From: an uncultured Butyrivibrio sp.
Lineage (GTDB): Bacteria > Bacillota > Clostridia > Lachnospirales > Lachnospiraceae
NCBI GenBank assembly: GCA_947168935.1
Contig: CAMVNV010000012.1
Coordinates: 1-44,731 of the forward strand
Length of the DNA stretch: 44,731 nucleotides
Reading direction: 5' to 3'
The notes beneath the pieces were generated by a model that was not told the origin of the DNA, did no database searches, and worked only from the letters and a program-made list of their open reading frames with translations. The position numbers and the translations under genes are program-made. This document shows positions 33,294 through 42,223 of this stretch, piece after piece. Every line of letters begins with the position of its first letter. Positions within the stretch are counted from its first letter, which is position 1.

Positions 33294-34002
33294 GTCGCAT
33301 TAATTTTCGCTCTTCTTCAAAGATGTAATGGATTATATCTTCACGATCATCTTCATCTATATTGGTATACTTAACCCTGTGTTCAAAACTGCCCTGCTTG
33401 TTTTCTAGCTCTCTGGTCTTAAGTATCTGCCCGATGATCCTGTAATCCTTAGGATTACCTCTTTGAGGAAGCTGGTAACAGATGAATATCCTGGAGTTCT
33501 CATCAAATCTTTCCGAAGATATAAACCTGATACCTCCTCCACTTATATCGACAATCATTCCTTTTTCCATAGGTTCATCACCATCAAGAGAAAAGAATGG
33601 ATTATCCCTGATCGCCAAATCTTCTTCCTGTGTCAGATTCCTGAATTTGAAATTTATCGCACAGCTGAAACGGTAATATTCTCTTCTTTGCAGCTTTGAA
33701 AGCGGAGACGTCAGTTCCAGGGTGAGAATATACATATTATTGGACCTGTATCTGTCCTCAACCCGTCCATTGCACTGGAACAGCCCCTTATCAGAATAAA
33801 ATACTATCGTATAAGTGCCGTCTACTGGGAGAAGTTGCAATTGCCCTTTTTCCATAGGCATCATGACATCGATCTTCTCCTCCGAAAGAATGTCGTAAAT
33901 CTTGCTGGCATATGACCTTCTTTCGTTACTTGAGTCAGTAAAGTTACTGGTATAGGTCTGTAGTTCTATTCTGTTTCCCGGTATGATGTAGTCAGATAGC
34001 AT
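33286..34002 (-). CDS. PilZ-domain protein, YcgR-like c-di-GMP receptor
   Basis: A 238-residue protein. The N-terminal YcgR-like half (about 1-85) is followed by the PilZ domain, recognised by QRREYYRFSCAINF (R-x-x-x-R motif) and VDISGGGIRF (D-x-S-x-x-G). Proteins of this type bind cyclic di-GMP and slow flagellar rotation or alter export. It starts one base after flhG, whose last codons supply the ribosome-binding site (AAGGA). Function is by family. Confidence 0.88.
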   Translation of the reverse strand: MLSDYIIPGNRIELQTYTSNFTDSSNERRSYASKIYDILSEEKIDVMMPMEKGQLQLLPVDGTYTIVFYSDKGLFQCNGRVEDRYRSNNMYILTLELTSPLSKLQRREYYRFSCAINFKFRNLTQEEDLAIRDNPFFSLDGDEPMEKGMIVDISGGGIRFISSERFDENSRIFICYQLPQRGNPKDYRIIGQILKTRELENKQGSFEHRVKYTNIDEDDREDIIHYIFEEERKLMRRT

Positions 34003-34003
34003 G

Positions 34004-34936
34004 TCATCCTTTCGTGCCGCTTACGGCCTCGGCTGTAGTAGATTCTAGTTTTCTGCTCTTGATAATATGAGAAAAGAAAGCTGCCATTCCTCTGGGCTGG
34101 ACCTCTAGCTGCGTTCCAGGTCCGCCTGTAAGTTTTTTTGCTATACTCTCAAACGATCTTACCGACTTTGCATTCGGAAAAGCAATCGACACCGGCGATT
34201 GCTGCATTACAGCGTTTGAAAGCTGTTGGTCCTGCGGAATAGAGCCAAGATAAGTAAGAGGAAGCTTTAAGTACCTTGTAGAAACAGCACTCAGCTTATG
34301 ATAAAGCTGCTCGCCCTCTGCCTCTGAGCTCACTCTGTTAGAGACCGTTTTAATTACTGTATCCTCCCTACTAAATCTGGGGTGGTGATTAAGCGCTTTA
34401 AGAAGTGAATAGGAATCAGTGATCGATGTAGGCTCCGGAGTAGTCACAAGGATGATCTCACCACTTGCTACTAAAAACTCCAAAACGGCATCAGAAATTC
34501 CTGCTCCCGTATCCACAATTATTGTATCGGCTATTGCATCGAGTTCCGCAAGATTAACAATTATATAAACAAGATAATCTCGCGAAAGGTTATACATGCC
34601 CGAAATGCCGGAACCGCCTGAAATAAAGCCAACTCCCATTGGTCCCCAGGTAATAACTTCTTTAATATTTTTTCCCTGATAAATAAGATCACACAAATTA
34701 TGTTTGGGAACTGTACCAAACATGATCTCGATATTGGCAAGTCCAAAGTCGGCATCAAGGATTATGACCCTCTGTCCCATCTTGCGAAACTGAATGGCAA
34801 GATTGATGGCCACATTGCTTTTGCCAACGCCGCCCTTACCACTTGTTACCGTAATAACTCTGGCAAGGGGTCTGTTAGACTTTGTAGAATTTGCATTCTT
34901 GATTATATTTCTAAGCTGAGTTGCCTGATCCTGCAT
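34004..34936 (-). CDS. flhG: FlhG (YlxH), MinD-like flagellar number regulator
   Basis: A 310-residue MinD-like ATPase with VTSGKGGVGKSNVAINLA and ILDADFGLANIEIMFG. The N-terminal MQDQATQLRNII carries the DQAxxLR motif that stimulates FlhF GTPase in related proteins. It interacts with FlhF to limit flagellar number. It lacks the MinD C-terminal targeting sequence seen in the true MinD at 18773. GGGGGA lies upstream; 52 bases separate it from flhF. Confidence 0.94.
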   Translation of the reverse strand: MQDQATQLRNIIKNANSTKSNRPLARVITVTSGKGGVGKSNVAINLAIQFRKMGQRVIILDADFGLANIEIMFGTVPKHNLCDLIYQGKNIKEVITWGPMGVGFISGGSGISGMYNLSRDYLVYIIVNLAELDAIADTIIVDTGAGISDAVLEFLVASGEIILVTTPEPTSITDSYSLLKALNHHPRFSREDTVIKTVSNRVSSEAEGEQLYHKLSAVSTRYLKLPLTYLGSIPQDQQLSNAVMQQSPVSIAFPNAKSVRSFESIAKKLTGGPGTQLEVQPRGMAAFFSHIIKSRKLESTTAEAVSGTKG

Positions 34937-34988
34937 AAACTATCCCCCGGCTTATTATTGAGATAAAAAATTCGTTTGTAAAACGCGA

Positions 34989-36365
34989 TTATCTCGTCTT
35001 CCCACCCAGAAGGCTCTTAACCACTCTTTGGGCATCAAATACAGCGATATCATCAGGAACATTCTGGCCATTAGTGATGTAAGACATGGGCGCGCCGGTA
35101 TGGAGTCTTATGTTATAAAGATTGCCCACAGCATTCGTCTCATCCATCTTGGTGAAAATAAGTTTATATTCAAAATCCTCTTTATAGTTATCAACTATCT
35201 CTAAAAGGTCACGATACTTGGTAGACGCACTCATAACAAGGAAAGTATCCGTATCCATCTTTTCCTTAAGAGCCTTTACATAACTTCCGACTTCGCTTCT
35301 TTGCTCCTCGTTGTGAATTGAGTGTCCGGCTGTATCAACCATGATATAATCCATATCCGCAAAGTCAGCTGCAGCCTTCTTAATATCATCAACGTTATAG
35401 ATAACTCTGAAGGGAATCTCCAGGATCGAAGCATAAGTGCGGAGCTGTTCTGCAGCAGCTATTCTATAAGTATCTACTGTAATGAGCGCAACCTTCTTGT
35501 GCTGAACAACAGAAAGGTTAGATGCAAGCTTAGCAATAGTCGTTGTCTTGCCTACGCCTGTTGGACCTATGAATATCTCTGCCTTTACGCCGTTTTCAGA
35601 AGGTCCAATCTCTTCAGGGTTACCAAATTTCAGGATCATCTTCTGATATACATTGCTAAGGAAATATTCCAGCGGGACTCCGGGCTTTGCGAATCTTTCG
35701 ACTTCGTCAGTAAGCTCGTTGACATAGTGCTCGTCAACTTCGTTTTCGATCATTGTGTTATAAAGGAGTTTGATAAAAGAAAGAGTCTCTTCGGGAATCG
35801 TATCGTCCTTTGCATGAACAGCAGCACCTTCGCTCTTTTCATCAGAAGTGGATGCTTCGTTTTCTTTTTGCGGACGCACAATATTTTTTTCCAAAAGAGA
35901 ATGTAGAGAGTCAAGCTTCTCTTCTATAACAGAGCTTGAAGGCGATACGGTCACGCCAGGCCTTTCAAGCACAACAGAAGAAGCTGTAGCGTTCTCTGCA
36001 GCGATAGAATTGACATCAGCAAGTTTTGAGGATGATCCTGATCCGACTTTAAGTGGAGGAAGCACACCTGAAGTAGCCGCCTTCACAAGCTTCTTTGAAG
36101 GGTCTTCAGCCTTAACTGAAGGCTTTGATTCTGAACTATCTTCAGGAGTAATGATGCTCTTTTTAGGGCGTACGATCCTATCAGAAATATCCGGTTCTTC
36201 TTCGAGTGCTACCGTCACTTCTGTTTTTGGTTTTTGGAGAAAAGACCAAAAGCCCACCTTTCGCACAGGTCGTACATTCATCACGACGATACCCGTGCCA
36301 AGTTCTTCTCTGGCCTGCTCTGTGGCATCCTCTTCTGTTTTACCAACAAACTTCTTGATGATCAT
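34989..36365 (-). CDS. flhF: FlhF, SRP-like GTPase for flagellar placement
   Basis: A 458-residue protein. N-terminal B domain with MIIKKFVGKTEEDATEQARE and a low-complexity Ser/Lys-rich stretch (about 80-200), then N and G domains. P-loop GPTGVGKTTTIAKLA near residue 270, DTYRIAAAEQLRTYA, DTAGHSIHNEEQ and TKMDETNAVG are SRP-GTPase motifs. Start at 36365 (MIIKK) is preferred to 36380, which has no ribosome-binding site. The upstream spacer holds a copy of the motility hairpin repeat. Confidence 0.93.
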   Translation of the reverse strand: MIIKKFVGKTEEDATEQAREELGTGIVVMNVRPVRKVGFWSFLQKPKTEVTVALEEEPDISDRIVRPKKSIITPEDSSESKPSVKAEDPSKKLVKAATSGVLPPLKVGSGSSSKLADVNSIAAENATASSVVLERPGVTVSPSSSVIEEKLDSLHSLLEKNIVRPQKENEASTSDEKSEGAAVHAKDDTIPEETLSFIKLLYNTMIENEVDEHYVNELTDEVERFAKPGVPLEYFLSNVYQKMILKFGNPEEIGPSENGVKAEIFIGPTGVGKTTTIAKLASNLSVVQHKKVALITVDTYRIAAAEQLRTYASILEIPFRVIYNVDDIKKAAADFADMDYIMVDTAGHSIHNEEQRSEVGSYVKALKEKMDTDTFLVMSASTKYRDLLEIVDNYKEDFEYKLIFTKMDETNAVGNLYNIRLHTGAPMSYITNGQNVPDDIAVFDAQRVVKSLLGGKTR

Positions 36366-36394
36366 AGGCTCTTTTCCCATCTATAGTGGTCAGG

Positions 36395-36448
36395 ATTACA
36401 GGATGTAATTTAGACATGTCCAGAAATGCATGGATGCATTTCTATGTC
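36395..36448 (-). repeat. Motility hairpin repeat at the flhA stop
   Basis: ATTACA/TGTAAT (36395-36409, loop GGA) and AGAAATGCAT/ATGCATTTCT (36422-36443) with an outer GACAT/ATGTC (36413-36448). The flhA stop TGA (36447-36449) overlaps the outer arm. Nearly identical to 33184-33236; one stem pair is A-T here and G-C there. Confidence 0.88.
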
Positions 36449-38504
36449 ACGCGGTAACCATACCAACTGACTGAAGTTCAACGTCACTTTCCACCTCGTT
36501 GTAGGAAATGACGATCAGATCTTTGTAAGTCTCCTCTGTCATCTTTTTAAAGTACATTCTAACTATTGGAGAAGTCATGACTATAGGACTTCTACCGTTG
36601 TCTTCAAGCTTCTTGGCCTGAGATACAACGCTCTTAAGGATGGCTCTGGTCCTCTCAGGATCAAGAGTAAGATATGCGCCTGTTTCTGTCTGCTTGACGG
36701 ATCCCATGATCTCCTGCTCGACCTTAGGATCAAGGGTTACGACGCTTGTGGTCTCACCAGGCACAAAATACTTATTAGAAATAGCGCGCTTAAGACTCTG
36801 GCGCACGTATTCTGTTAGTATATCCGTGTCGTGAGTACTTGGAGCATAATCTGCAAGAGTCTCAAATATCGTTACAAGGTCTCTTATTGATATACCCTCT
36901 GACAAAAGATTCTGAAGTACCTTTTCAATCTCACCAAGGCTCATAAGCTTTGGTACAAGCTCGTCAACGAGGGCTGCATGATTCTCTTTTAGATTATTGA
37001 CAAGATTCTGAACATCCTGCCTTGTCATAAGCTCAGCAATATGTTCTCTTATAACTTCTGTAAGGTGCGTTGCGATAATTGATGGCGGGTCAACAACTGT
37101 ATAGCCCATGGACTCTGCACGTTCTCTCTGGCTTTCCGTGATCCAGATAGCCGGCAGGTGGAAGGAAGGCTCGAAGGTCGGGATACCTGTTATCTCCTCT
37201 TCTACGTGTCCGGGATTCATGGCCATATAGTGGTCAAACAGAATTTCACCCTCGCTTATCTGTATACCTTTTATTTTAATAATATACTGGTTAGGGTTGA
37301 GCTGGATATTATCACGAAGACGGATAATAGGTACAACTGTTCCAAGCTCAAGGGCTATCTGGCGCCTTATCATAACAACCCTATCAAGAAGGTCACCGCC
37401 CTGGTTAACGTCAGCAAGCGGAATGATACCATATCCAAACTCAAGTTCGATCGGGTCAACCTGGAGAAGGGAGTTAACATTTTCAGGCTGCCTTATCTCT
37501 TCTGCCTGCGCCTCTTCTGCTTCTTCTACAGCTTCCTCTGTAGTAGCTTCCTCTACTCTTTGCTGCATCATCCTGCCACCCAGAATATAAACTGCACCGA
37601 TCAAAACATATATAACCGGCGGAAGTGGCGAAAAAATACCAAGGAAAGCTATAACTGCACCTACAAGGTACATTACCTTGGGAAGGCCAAAAACCTGTTT
37701 TATCAGTGTATGACCAAAGTCAGATTCTCCAGCACCCTTGGTTACAAGTACACCGGTTGCAAGTGAAGTACAAAGAGAAGGGATTGAAGATACAAGGCCA
37801 TCACCCATTGTAAGGATCGTATACTTATCTACAGCTTCGGAAATAGGCAGATTCTGACGAAGAACACCCATCATAATACCGCCGACAATATTAACAGCTG
37901 TAATGATAAGACCTGCGGCAGCGTCTCCCTTTACATACTTGGAAGCACCGTCCATGTTACCAAAGAAGGTTGCTTCCTGCTGAATATGGTCTCGTCTTCT
38001 CTTAGCTTCTTTATCATCTATAACACCCGTGTTCAGATCAGCATCAATCGCCATCTGCTTACCGGGCATAGCATCAAGTGTAAATCTGGCAGTTACTTCA
38101 GATACACGTTCAGAACCTTTGTTGATAACTACAAACTGTACGATTACAAGGATAAAATAAACGATTATACCAATGATCAGGTCACCGCCACCAACAAACT
38201 CACCGAATACTTCGATAACTTTACCGGGATTACCGGTTTTAAGTATAAGTCTTGTAGATGAAACGTTTAGAGCTATTCTGAAAACTGTAGTACAAAGGAG
38301 CATGGTGGGATAAAAGCTCATATCCAATGCTTCTTTGACATACATGGCATTAAACAAAATGGCAAAAGCCATAGAAAGGTCAACTGCAAGGAGTATATCC
38401 ATGAGTTCTGCAGGGATGGGAATGATGAGCATAATAAGCGCAGAAACAATGTAGATAGCTACGCCATAGTCAAACACGAGCTCAGTAATCCTCTTACGAT
38501 TCAT
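36447..38504 (-). CDS. flhA: FlhA, export gate component
   Basis: A 685-residue FlhA. Eight membrane segments in the first half, with ILLAVDLSMAFAILFNAMYV and the conserved FHIPEP-family stretch NVSSTRLIL, ARFTLDAMPGKQMAIDADLN and GDGLVSSIPSLCTSLATG; the cytoplasmic C-terminal domain binds export substrates and chaperones. Start placed at 38504 because the GGGGG ribosome-binding site directly abuts the ATG at 38510 and is spaced correctly for the ATG two codons later. It follows flhB by about 107 bases. Confidence 0.95.
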   Translation of the reverse strand: MNRKRITELVFDYGVAIYIVSALIMLIIPIPAELMDILLAVDLSMAFAILFNAMYVKEALDMSFYPTMLLCTTVFRIALNVSSTRLILKTGNPGKVIEVFGEFVGGGDLIIGIIVYFILVIVQFVVINKGSERVSEVTARFTLDAMPGKQMAIDADLNTGVIDDKEAKRRRDHIQQEATFFGNMDGASKYVKGDAAAGLIITAVNIVGGIMMGVLRQNLPISEAVDKYTILTMGDGLVSSIPSLCTSLATGVLVTKGAGESDFGHTLIKQVFGLPKVMYLVGAVIAFLGIFSPLPPVIYVLIGAVYILGGRMMQQRVEEATTEEAVEEAEEAQAEEIRQPENVNSLLQVDPIELEFGYGIIPLADVNQGGDLLDRVVMIRRQIALELGTVVPIIRLRDNIQLNPNQYIIKIKGIQISEGEILFDHYMAMNPGHVEEEITGIPTFEPSFHLPAIWITESQRERAESMGYTVVDPPSIIATHLTEVIREHIAELMTRQDVQNLVNNLKENHAALVDELVPKLMSLGEIEKVLQNLLSEGISIRDLVTIFETLADYAPSTHDTDILTEYVRQSLKRAISNKYFVPGETTSVVTLDPKVEQEIMGSVKQTETGAYLTLDPERTRAILKSVVSQAKKLEDNGRSPIVMTSPIVRMYFKKMTEETYKDLIVISYNEVESDVELQSVGMVTA

Positions 38505-38520
38505 AAGCATCCCCCTTTCC

Positions 38521-38543
38521 CAATCATTCTCACAAAATGATTG
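38521..38543 (-). repeat. 8-bp hairpin before flhA
   Basis: CAATCATT (38521-38528) pairs with AATGATTG (38536-38543) around a seven-base loop, just upstream of the flhA ribosome-binding site. It lacks the TCTGGA signature. It could affect flhA translation. Confidence 0.5.
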
Positions 38544-38611
38544 AAAAATGCACTAACCCTAACACCTTAATGATATTTTATCAAAAAACTAGCGCAATTT
38601 CATCATTTTTT

Positions 38612-39730
38612 CTATATTTTTCCTTGAAGTTTATATACATATGCTAAAACTTCTGCAACGGCTTTATAGAGTTCCGGAGGGATGAACTCGCCTATTTCAA
38701 CGTTGGCATAAAGCATTCTTGCAAGGGGCTTATCTTCTACTATTTCAATATTATTCTCCTTGGCAACATCCTTAATCTTCTGAGCAACAAAGTCGGCACC
38801 TTTAGCGATAACCTTGGGAGCGGGGTCTTCATCCTGGTTATAAAGAAGAGCTACTGCATAGTGGGTAGGGTTTGTGATAACAACGTCGGCCTTGGGAAGT
38901 TCCTTCATCATTCGGCGCTGGGCAGCTTCTCTCATTCGCTGTTTTTGTTTTGCCTTGACCTGAGGATCACCTTCAGTGTCTTTATATTCATCTTTAACTT
39001 CCTGCTTAGTCATTTTCATGTCTTCGCGGAACTTATGCTTTTGATAGAGGAAATCAGCGGCGGCCACAATGATGTAGACTATGGCACAACGAAGGCCAAC
39101 TTCAATTATTATATCCCCCATCAGGGCTATTCCTTGTTTGAGGGGCATGTCATAAAGAAGGTACAGTGATTCCTTTCTTCCTGTGAGGGTTACGTAAACT
39201 ACTATTGAGATCAGGCTTATCTTAAGCACAGCTTTCAGGAGATTAAAAAGAGACTGAACAGAGAAAATACGCTTAATTCCGTTCAGGGGATTAAGCTTAT
39301 CAAATTTAGGTTTCATGGGTTCCGGAGTCACCTTAAACCCAAACTGGATTATATTGCAGATAAGTGCCAGAGCAAAACCCGCGATGAGATACGGGAGAAC
39401 TGTCAAAAGGGCTATAACTATTATTTTTATAAAAAGAGAATCAAAGGTAGCTTTGGGCAGATATCCATCAACCATCACGATGGTATCAGGGATATTTTCA
39501 TAGATATTCCTGAAAAGAAATAAGAAGTTAGTTCCAAGATACTGCTTATAGACGCTCAAGATGATAAAAAAGGCAAAAAGATCCGCAGCCACGGTTATTT
39601 CCTGGCTCTTGGCTACCTGACCTTTTTTTCTTGCATCACTTAGTCTTTTGCTGGTTGCCTCTTCGGTCTTTTCACCGCCGGGGCCTTCTTTGGCAAAAAA
39701 CTGAAGATCATACCTAAGGCGTAAGTCCAT
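38612..39730 (-). CDS. flhB: FlhB, export substrate-specificity switch
   Basis: A 372-residue FlhB. N-terminal GGEKTEEATSKRLSDARKKG is the family signature, then four membrane segments and a cytoplasmic domain containing the autocleavage motif N287-P-T-H. It controls the switch from hook to filament export. The N-terminus overlaps the end of fliR by 17 bases. Confidence 0.96.
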   Translation of the reverse strand: MDLRLRYDLQFFAKEGPGGEKTEEATSKRLSDARKKGQVAKSQEITVAADLFAFFIILSVYKQYLGTNFLFLFRNIYENIPDTIVMVDGYLPKATFDSLFIKIIVIALLTVLPYLIAGFALALICNIIQFGFKVTPEPMKPKFDKLNPLNGIKRIFSVQSLFNLLKAVLKISLISIVVYVTLTGRKESLYLLYDMPLKQGIALMGDIIIEVGLRCAIVYIIVAAADFLYQKHKFREDMKMTKQEVKDEYKDTEGDPQVKAKQKQRMREAAQRRMMKELPKADVVITNPTHYAVALLYNQDEDPAPKVIAKGADFVAQKIKDVAKENNIEIVEDKPLARMLYANVEIGEFIPPELYKAVAEVLAYVYKLQGKI

Positions 39731-40496
39731 ATGCGAACTCCTGAACGAGTATTTTCATCTGATCAAAAACAAAGTCAGACGCTGTTGACATAAGGGAACT
39801 TGTCAAAAACAGTATTCCAAGCCCTACTAATATCTTAAGCTGCATACCTACTGCAAACATATTAAGCTGAGGGGAAACCTTGGCAAGGATACCAAGGACA
39901 ATATTCATGGTAAAACACACAATAAAAACGGGAAGTGTGATCCTGAAACCTATGACCATATAATCCTTCAAAAACTCAAGCATGGTCTTTAAAAGGAAAT
40001 TGGTCTGAGGAACCGCACCGTTAACAGGTATTACAGTGAAAGAATCTGTCAGTGCTTTGACAAGATACCTGTACATACCGCTTATTATGAGCATTACCAT
40101 TAACATCTGCTGATAAAGTGCACCTGTTATTGTTACATTGGTATTGGAAGATGGATCCATGACTGAAACCATGGAAAGTCCAGTCATCATATCTATTATC
40201 TGGCCGGCAAAAGAGCCAATCTGCATGCAGATAAGGGATGAAAAGGCCAGGATCACGCCGGTTATAAGCTCTCTCATGACTATAACGGCATAGCCATACA
40301 CAGTAGAATATTCAAGGTTTGCTCTAGGTGCTACATCAAAGAGAATGAAAGCAAGGAATATCGAAAAGCCAACTTTATATCTTGCTGGTATACCTCTGGC
40401 AGAAAAAAATGGCGCAACGAATACAAATGCCGAGACGCGGACCAGTATCAGGAGAAAGTATTCAAGATCGCCATAAGTAAAAGTTAGATCCACCAT
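39714..40496 (-). CDS. fliR: FliR, export gate component
   Basis: A 260-residue polytopic protein with YFLLILVRVSAFVFVAPFFS at the N-terminus and GFSIFLAF, typical of FliR; a central MDPSSNTNVTI-like stretch and six membrane segments. With FliP and FliQ it builds the export channel. GAGGC lies upstream; it follows fliQ by 24 bases. Confidence 0.94.
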   Translation of the reverse strand: MVDLTFTYGDLEYFLLILVRVSAFVFVAPFFSARGIPARYKVGFSIFLAFILFDVAPRANLEYSTVYGYAVIVMRELITGVILAFSSLICMQIGSFAGQIIDMMTGLSMVSVMDPSSNTNVTITGALYQQMLMVMLIISGMYRYLVKALTDSFTVIPVNGAVPQTNFLLKTMLEFLKDYMVIGFRITLPVFIVCFTMNIVLGILAKVSPQLNMFAVGMQLKILVGLGILFLTSSLMSTASDFVFDQMKILVQEFAYGLTP

Positions 40497-40520
40497 AATT
40501 TTGCCTCGGGGATGATACCA

Positions 40521-40790
40521 TCATCGAATATAAAGCGAGAAGTCGGACCAGAGTTTGGTCATAAAGTTGGATATTTGGGTACCCATATAGCTTCCAAGAA
40601 TAATGAGGCATCCAAACGCAACCAGAAGTTTGGGCACAAATGTCATGGTCTGTTCCTGGATCGAGGTTACAGTCTGAAATATTGAGATTATAAGACCCAT
40701 TACCAGAGATGCAAGAAGCATGGGGCCTCCTACCTTAATTACCAGAAATAGTGCTTCTCTGATTATTTGATTCACAGTACCAGCATCCAT
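40521..40790 (-). CDS. fliQ: FliQ, export gate component
   Basis: An 89-residue protein with two membrane helices; IREALFLVIKVGGPMLLASL, VMGLIISIFQTVTSIQEQT and TFVPKLLVAF are characteristic. Start at 40790 is chosen because GGAGG lies upstream; the frame extends 24 codons further up into the hairpin spacer without a ribosome-binding site. It follows fliP by 118 bases. Confidence 0.94.
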   Translation of the reverse strand: MDAGTVNQIIREALFLVIKVGGPMLLASLVMGLIISIFQTVTSIQEQTMTFVPKLLVAFGCLIILGSYMGTQISNFMTKLWSDFSLYIR

Positions 40791-40856
40791 ATAAAATACC
40801 TCCGCGTGCCATCGAACCGGACATGTTGAGAGATAAAACAAATTTTTCAATCCAAG

Positions 40857-40903
40857 GGACATGTTTACATGTCCAGAGATAGCTTCATTTATGAAGCTAT
40901 CTC
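40857..40903 (-). repeat. Hairpin pair after fliP (motility spacer family)
   Basis: GAGATAGCTTCAT (40876-40888) pairs perfectly with ATGAAGCTATCTC (40891-40903), starting five bases past the fliP stop. On the mRNA strand TCTGGA follows and a second stem GGACATG/CATGTCC (40857-40874, loop TTTA). No U-run. Confidence 0.85.
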
Positions 40904-40908
40904 AAAAC

Positions 40909-41850
40909 TCAGTAGAACGTCTTTACGAGACTTCCGATTATGAGGTTCCAGCCATCTGCCAGTACGAATAGGAGTATTTTGAAAGGCATGGAAATTGTTG
41001 TTGGCGGGAGCATCATCATACCCATGGACATAAGTACTGATGCTACTACCATGTCTATTACAATAAATGGAATGTAGATAAGGAATCCTATGATGAATCC
41101 TGTTCTAAGTTCACTTACCATGAATGATGGAACAAGAACTGTTGTTGGTATGTCGTCCAGTGTTCCGTCCCATTCATCGCCGCTTATCTCCATGAACATG
41201 GCAACGTCTTTGCGCTGGGTCTGAGGATACATGAACTCCCTAATAGGTTTCATGGCTTTATCCAAAAACTCCTGCTGCGTTACCTCGCCATTATTAAATG
41301 GCACATAAGCTTCGTTGTATACACGAAGTATAGTCGGCTGCATTATGTAGAAGGTCAGAAACAGAGCCAGTCCTACAAGAACCATGTTAGGAGGGGCTGT
41401 CTGAGTATTTAGTGCTGTTCGGGTAAAGTGAAGAACCAGGATGATCCTCGTAAAAGAGGTCATCATAATGATAATAGAAGGTAATAGTGCAAGTAGAGTA
41501 AGCGTTATGAAAATGCGCAGTGCACCATTAATGTCACCGTTACCATTGTCGTAGGTAACGGTAACATAGTTAGCAATATTAAGTTCCGAAAGGTCTTCGG
41601 CCGTTTCGGCTGTGCCGGGGTCTTTGATATTGGTACGCTCATCATCGGTACCAGTCAAAGGATAATCCGGTTCAATAGTGGGGTCAGTGTCCGTGGTGTC
41701 GTCAATATATTGTGTTCCGGCCTCGGTCGCAGTTGATACGATAGGAATTGCAAAAGAAAGAAAGGCCACCATAACCGCAGATGCCGCAGTGCTGATGACA
41801 GCTCTAGAAAGCAACCGGCGTATGTTGTCCTTTCCCTTAGGATTTCTCAT
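40909..41850 (-). CDS. fliP: FliP, export gate component
   Basis: A 313-residue FliP. An N-terminal signal-like segment (VISTAASAVMVAFLSFAIPI) is followed by an acidic Thr/Asp-rich extension (about 45-90) that is longer than in Bacillus FliP, then four membrane segments with LLALLPSIIIMMTSFTRIIL, QTAPPNMVLVGLALFLT and the C-terminal KILLFVLADGWNLIIGSL. Central pore of the export gate. It starts 27 bases after fliO. Confidence 0.94.
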   Translation of the reverse strand: MRNPKGKDNIRRLLSRAVISTAASAVMVAFLSFAIPIVSTATEAGTQYIDDTTDTDPTIEPDYPLTGTDDERTNIKDPGTAETAEDLSELNIANYVTVTYDNGNGDINGALRIFITLTLLALLPSIIIMMTSFTRIILVLHFTRTALNTQTAPPNMVLVGLALFLTFYIMQPTILRVYNEAYVPFNNGEVTQQEFLDKAMKPIREFMYPQTQRKDVAMFMEISGDEWDGTLDDIPTTVLVPSFMVSELRTGFIIGFLIYIPFIVIDMVVASVLMSMGMMMLPPTTISMPFKILLFVLADGWNLIIGSLVKTFY

Positions 41851-41877
41851 ATTCCGCTTGATCCCCCGCTTAGCAAA

Positions 41878-42222
41878 TTATTTTTGCTGCCAACCCTGTT
41901 TAATTTTATCCATGATATTTGAAAAAGAATTCGATGAAGAAACGTCCTGAGTCACTGCTTCCACGTCCTCGGATGAAAGCTCACAGAGTTTTTCAATGGA
42001 ATCCTTGCTCACAGCTATTGCCACATACTTCGAGCCAATACGTATGATCTGTACGTATTGGCTTGGGCTAAGGCGCATAACTTCAACAGATTCAATGTTG
42101 GTATTAGCAGAAATGTTTTTCTGATATCCAGCAATAAATCTGGTTGTAATATACGTAAGCACCAGAATAACTATGAATATAAATATCACAGTTAAAAACT
42201 GAGCTATAGCTGTTACGTCCAA
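41878..42222 (-). CDS. fliO: FliO/FliZ, export gate assembly protein
   Basis: A 114-residue protein with one N-terminal membrane segment (FLTVIFIFIVILVLTYITT) and a small cytoplasmic domain (VEVMRLSPSQYVQIIRIGSK, then YVAIAVS) typical of FliO. It helps FliP assemble. Start codon is TTG (42220-42222) with AGGA four to five bases upstream; it begins one base after the cheY stop. Its place between cheY and fliP matches fliZ of Bacillus subtilis. Confidence 0.88.
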   Translation of the reverse strand: MDVTAIAQFLTVIFIFIVILVLTYITTRFIAGYQKNISANTNIESVEVMRLSPSQYVQIIRIGSKYVAIAVSKDSIEKLCELSSEDVEAVTQDVSSSNSFSNIMDKIKQGWQQK

Positions 42223-42223
42223 A

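Noticed and set aside
35322..35906. 194-residue plus-strand frame inside flhF
   Set aside because: It overlaps a clear FlhF GTPase on the opposite strand, and no ribosome-binding site or domain is seen.
37158..37766. 202-residue plus-strand frame inside flhA
   Set aside because: A shadow of flhA; the sequence looks random with many Tyr/Asn/Lys and no domain.
28269..40903. The regular inverted repeats could be a CRISPR array or rho-independent terminators
   Set aside because: The stems differ in sequence and are scattered at gene ends with no regularly spaced direct repeats or cas genes, and none is followed by a U-run on the mRNA strand.
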